From Burkholderiaceae bacterium (GTDB lineage Bacteria > Pseudomonadota > Gammaproteobacteria > Burkholderiales > Burkholderiaceae), in NCBI GenBank assembly GCA_023253905.1, contig JALREG010000273.1:1-8257 (forward strand): a stretch of 8,257 nucleotides of DNA. Reading direction: 5' to 3'. This document shows, piece after piece, positions 6,009 to 8,257 of the stretch. Each line of letters starts with the position of its first letter. Within the stretch, counting starts at the first letter, position 1. A program made the position numbers and the translations under genes. The notes under the pieces are model-generated. The model saw nothing but the letters and a program-made list of their open reading frames with translations, was not told the origin of the DNA and did no database searches.

Positions 6009-7484
6009 ATGGCTGAGATCGTTCTCGCCACGCTCAATGCACGCTACTCGCACGCCTCACTGGGGCTGCGTTATCTGCACGCCAACCTGGGCGAGTTACG
6101 TGACCGCGCCGAGATCATTGAATTCGTCATCGGCGCGCGCACCGAGTCCGTGGCAGAAACCATCCTGTCGCGCGAACCCCGGCTCCTGGGTCTGGGGGTC
6201 TACATCTGGAACGTCGACGAGACCACGCGCCTGGTCGCGCTGCTAAAGCGACTCGCTCCTGAGCTACGCATCGTATTGGGCGGCCCGGAGGTGAGCCATG
6301 AGGTCAGTGAGCAGCCGATCTGCCGCATGGCCGACCATGTCATCACCGGCATGGCCGAGCATGAGTTCGCCGAACTGTGTCGCCAGACCCTCGCATGGAA
6401 GGCCGGGCAGGCCCCGCGCCCGCTCACGCATGTGATCAGCGGCGGACGACTCGAACCGGCCGACATCACGATGCCCTACGCGCTCTACGACGATCGCGAC
6501 ATCGCACACCGCCACCTCTACGTGGAAGCCTCGCGCGGCTGCCCCTACCGCTGCGAATTCTGTCTGTCCGCACTGGACCGCACCGCTGTGCCGTTTCCGC
6601 TTGAGCGTTTGCTCGACGAACTCGCCACGCTCCATCAGCGCGGCGCCCGGCGCTTCCGCTTTGTTGATCGAACCTTCAACCTGAGGATCGACACCAGCCT
6701 TGCCATCCTGGCGTTTTTTCTCGAGCGAATCGAGGCCCACCCCGACGACCCCTGCTTTGCTCACTTTGAACTGGTACCCGACCATCTGCCCGAGCGGCTG
6801 CGCGACATCCTGCCCAGGTTTCCCGCTGGCACCCTGCAGTTCGAAATCGGCATCCAGAGCTGGAATACCGAGGTGCAGGCGCTCATCAGCCGACGACAGA
6901 ACAATGTGAAGGCCGAGGAAAACCTGCGCTGGCTGCGCGAGCACACCCGCGCCAACCTGCACGTCGATCTGATCGCTGGCCTGCCCGGCGAAACAATCGA
7001 AAGCTTCGGCGCCGGGTTCGACCGGCTGGTCGCACTCAACCCACAGGAGATTCAGGTGGGTATCCTGAAGCGCCTGCGGGGCGCGCCCATCAGCCGGCAT
7101 ACCGAAGCGTTTGACCTCCGCTTCAACCCCTCGCCCCCTTACAACGTGCTCGCCACCCGCGACATCCCCTTCTCTGACATGCAGCGCCTGGCGCGCTTTG
7201 CCCGCTACTGGGAACTCATCGGCAACTCAGGCCGATTTTCAGAGCGCCTGCCGCGGCTCCTCGGGGCGCAACCGTTCGATCGGTTTCTGGCGTTTTCCGA
7301 CTGGATCTACGCCCGCACCGACAGCACCTGGCGGTTTTCACCCGACCGCCTGGCCCAGCTGATCGATGCATGGCTCATTTCATCAAGTGAGATAGAATTT
7401 CACCATGGGACGCCCCAGGAACCCCTCCACCGACGACGGCAAGACCGCGATTCAGGTCATCCAGCGCCTGGTGTCGTTACTTGA
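6009..7484 (+). CDS. B12-binding-domain radical SAM protein of unknown substrate
   Basis: The 491-residue frame starts LATLNARYSHASLGLRYLHA (6-25), continues with a Rossmann-like cobalamin-binding-type domain (about 1-130, including GLGVYIWNVDETTRL and VLGGPEVSHEV), then a radical SAM core. Cys178, Cys182 and Cys185 in SRGCPYRCEFC form the CxxxCxxC that holds the 4Fe-4S cluster. FRFVDRTFNL, LQFEIGIQSWNTEV and VDLIAGLPGET are usual barrel strands of this class. A helical C-terminal part (about 350-460) resembles the DUF4080-type end. The DxHxxG motif that gives base-off cobalamin in methionine synthase is not visible, as is common in this class. Such proteins often methylate or rearrange unreactive carbons, but no substrate can be assigned here. 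The last 26 residues overlap the IclR gene in another frame and look unlike a conserved domain. ATG at 6009 has GGAG only far upstream (5991-5994). Confidence 0.85.
   Translation: MAEIVLATLNARYSHASLGLRYLHANLGELRDRAEIIEFVIGARTESVAETILSREPRLLGLGVYIWNVDETTRLVALLKRLAPELRIVLGGPEVSHEVSEQPICRMADHVITGMAEHEFAELCRQTLAWKAGQAPRPLTHVISGGRLEPADITMPYALYDDRDIAHRHLYVEASRGCPYRCEFCLSALDRTAVPFPLERLLDELATLHQRGARRFRFVDRTFNLRIDTSLAILAFFLERIEAHPDDPCFAHFELVPDHLPERLRDILPRFPAGTLQFEIGIQSWNTEVQALISRRQNNVKAEENLRWLREHTRANLHVDLIAGLPGETIESFGAGFDRLVALNPQEIQVGILKRLRGAPISRHTEAFDLRFNPSPPYNVLATRDIPFSDMQRLARFARYWELIGNSGRFSERLPRLLGAQPFDRFLAFSDWIYARTDSTWRFSPDRLAQLIDAWLISSSEIEFHHGTPQEPLHRRRQDRDSGHPAPGVVT
7387..7403 (+). promoter_or_regulatory. 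Imperfect palindrome with -10-like hexamer before the IclR gene
   Basis: GTGAGATAGAATTTCAC is a 17-base inverted repeat with pairing at 6 of 8 mirror positions (GTGA.AT...AT.TCAC). It ends one base before the IclR ATG at 7405. It contains TAGAAT (7393-7398), a 5 of 6 match to the -10 hexamer; a -35 at the proper distance is not evident. IclR-family proteins commonly bind short palindromes in their own promoters, so this may be an autoregulatory operator. This is inference from symmetry and position. Confidence 0.35.
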
Positions 7485-8202
7485 CGCACTGGCTGAGCGC
7501 ACTGAACCGGCCAGCCTGAAAGACCTGTCGCTTGCCACCGGGCTCCATCCCTCCACCGCTCACCGTATCCTCAATGATCTGGTCAGCGCCCGCCTGATTG
7601 ACCGCAGCGACCCGGGCACCTACCAGCTCGGCATCCGTCTGCTCGAGCTCGGTAACCTGGTCAAGGCGCGGCTCAATGTGCGCGACGCGGCGATGGGCCC
7701 CATGCGCGAACTGCACCGCGCTACCGGACAGCCGGTCAATCTGTCGATCCGGCAGGCCGATGAAATTGTCTATATCGAGCGGGCGGTTTCCGAGCGCTCA
7801 GGCATGCAGGTGGTGCGCGCCGTGGGGGGCCGGGCACCGCTACACCTCACCTCGGTGGGCAAACTCTTTCTGTCGGTGGACGACCCGCGTAATGTGCGCG
7901 CCTACGCTACCCGTACAGGGCTCGCAGGCCACACCAAAAACAGCATCACCGAGCTGGTCCGCCTTGAGCGCGAGCTCGCGCTCGTGAGAGCCCGCGGCTA
8001 CGCCCGCGACAACGAAGAGCTCGAACTCGGTGTGCGCTGCATCGCAGCCGGCATTCGCGACGACTCGGGCAAGCTCGTGGCGGGGCTTTCGGTCTCAGCG
8101 CCAGCCGATTTCGTGCAAGACGACTGGATCGACCTGGTGTGCAAGACCGCCGCCGATATTTCCTCATCCCTCGGCTTTGAGCCCGCGGAAGCTGCCAAGT
8201 AG
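7405..8202 (+). CDS. IclR-family transcriptional regulator
   Basis: IclR regulators bind DNA with an N-terminal winged helix and sense small aromatic or carboxylic acids with a C-terminal GAF-like domain, usually as tetramers. The 265-residue frame has IQVIQRLVSLLDALAE (16-31), then helix-turn-helix SLKDLSLATGLHPSTAHRIL (37-56) and wing to about 77, a linker helix (78-100), and an effector domain to about 257 with APLHLTSVGKLFLS (144-157), GYARDNEELELGVRCIAAGI (198-217) and GLSVSAPADF (227-236). These are typical and complete. Length is normal. MGRPRNP is a common type of basic start. No good Shine-Dalgarno precedes ATG 7405, and the first 80 bases lie inside the radical SAM frame. The ligand and targets are unknown; neighbours do not point to an aromatic degradation pathway. 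Confidence 0.93.
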   Translation: MGRPRNPSTDDGKTAIQVIQRLVSLLDALAERTEPASLKDLSLATGLHPSTAHRILNDLVSARLIDRSDPGTYQLGIRLLELGNLVKARLNVRDAAMGPMRELHRATGQPVNLSIRQADEIVYIERAVSERSGMQVVRAVGGRAPLHLTSVGKLFLSVDDPRNVRAYATRTGLAGHTKNSITELVRLERELALVRARGYARDNEELELGVRCIAAGIRDDSGKLVAGLSVSAPADFVQDDWIDLVCKTAADISSSLGFEPAEAAK

Positions 8203-8212
8203 TCAGCCGGGC

Positions 8213-8257
8213 CTAATCAGCGCCGAGCGACACTCTGAGCGGTGCGGGCGCGTCGCC
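8213..8257 (-). CDS. C-terminal end of a convergent gene (partial, possibly short-chain dehydrogenase)
   Basis: On the minus strand an open frame enters from the window edge and gives GDAPAPLRVSLGAD before TAG at 8215-8213. The ending PLRVSLGAD resembles the PLRLPLG-type ends of many short-chain dehydrogenases/reductases, but 14 residues are too few to be sure. The stop is 10 bases from the IclR stop, so the two genes converge with no visible terminator between them. Confidence 0.35.
   Translation of the reverse strand, partial: GDAPAPLRVSLGAD

Noticed and set aside
6264..7100. Minus-strand open frame (278 codons) opposite the radical SAM gene
   Set aside because: It is antisense to conserved radical SAM motifs, with no domain or ribosome-binding site.

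Overview
The window joins two unrelated kinds of DNA. Bases 1 to about 585 are AT-rich and hold the end of an unrecognised gene and the first 108 codons of a histidyl-tRNA synthetase gene of the Bacteroidota type. From about 587 onward the DNA is GC-rich, and its gene content and order (NUDIX hydrolase, aat, bpt, pyrD; scpB, rluB) suggest a betaproteobacterium, probably Burkholderiales. The switch falls inside a conserved hisS motif and runs straight into the antisense of the rluB 3' end. The simplest reading is a metagenome assembly or cloning chimera. A real recombination event cannot be excluded from sequence alone.

Layout of the GC-rich part. On the minus strand, read right to left, are an initiator tRNA-fMet gene (2753 to 2677), the chromosome-segregation gene scpB and the 23S rRNA pseudouridine synthase gene rluB. 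scpB and rluB overlap by GTGA; rluB runs into the junction. On the plus strand, diverging from the tRNA, are a zinc-ribbon NUDIX hydrolase, then aat, bpt and pyrD (each pair overlapping by ATGA), then a B12-binding-type radical SAM protein and an IclR-family regulator whose start lies inside the radical SAM frame. The last 45 bases hold the end of a convergent minus-strand gene.

How the genes work together. aat and bpt encode the two bacterial N-degron transferases, which attach Leu or Phe to protein N-termini for ClpS/ClpAP degradation; pyrD, which encodes the quinone-linked step of pyrimidine synthesis, is translationally coupled to them. tRNA-fMet, rluB and possibly the genes beyond the cut belong to translation and ribosome assembly. 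The radical SAM protein and the IclR regulator have no assignable substrate or target from the sequence.

Most of the window is ordinary housekeeping DNA. I found no convincing new biological system. The points most worth a second look are the junction at about 566-587, the 80-base out-of-frame overlap between the radical SAM and IclR genes, and an imperfect palindrome with a -10-like hexamer just before the IclR start codon.
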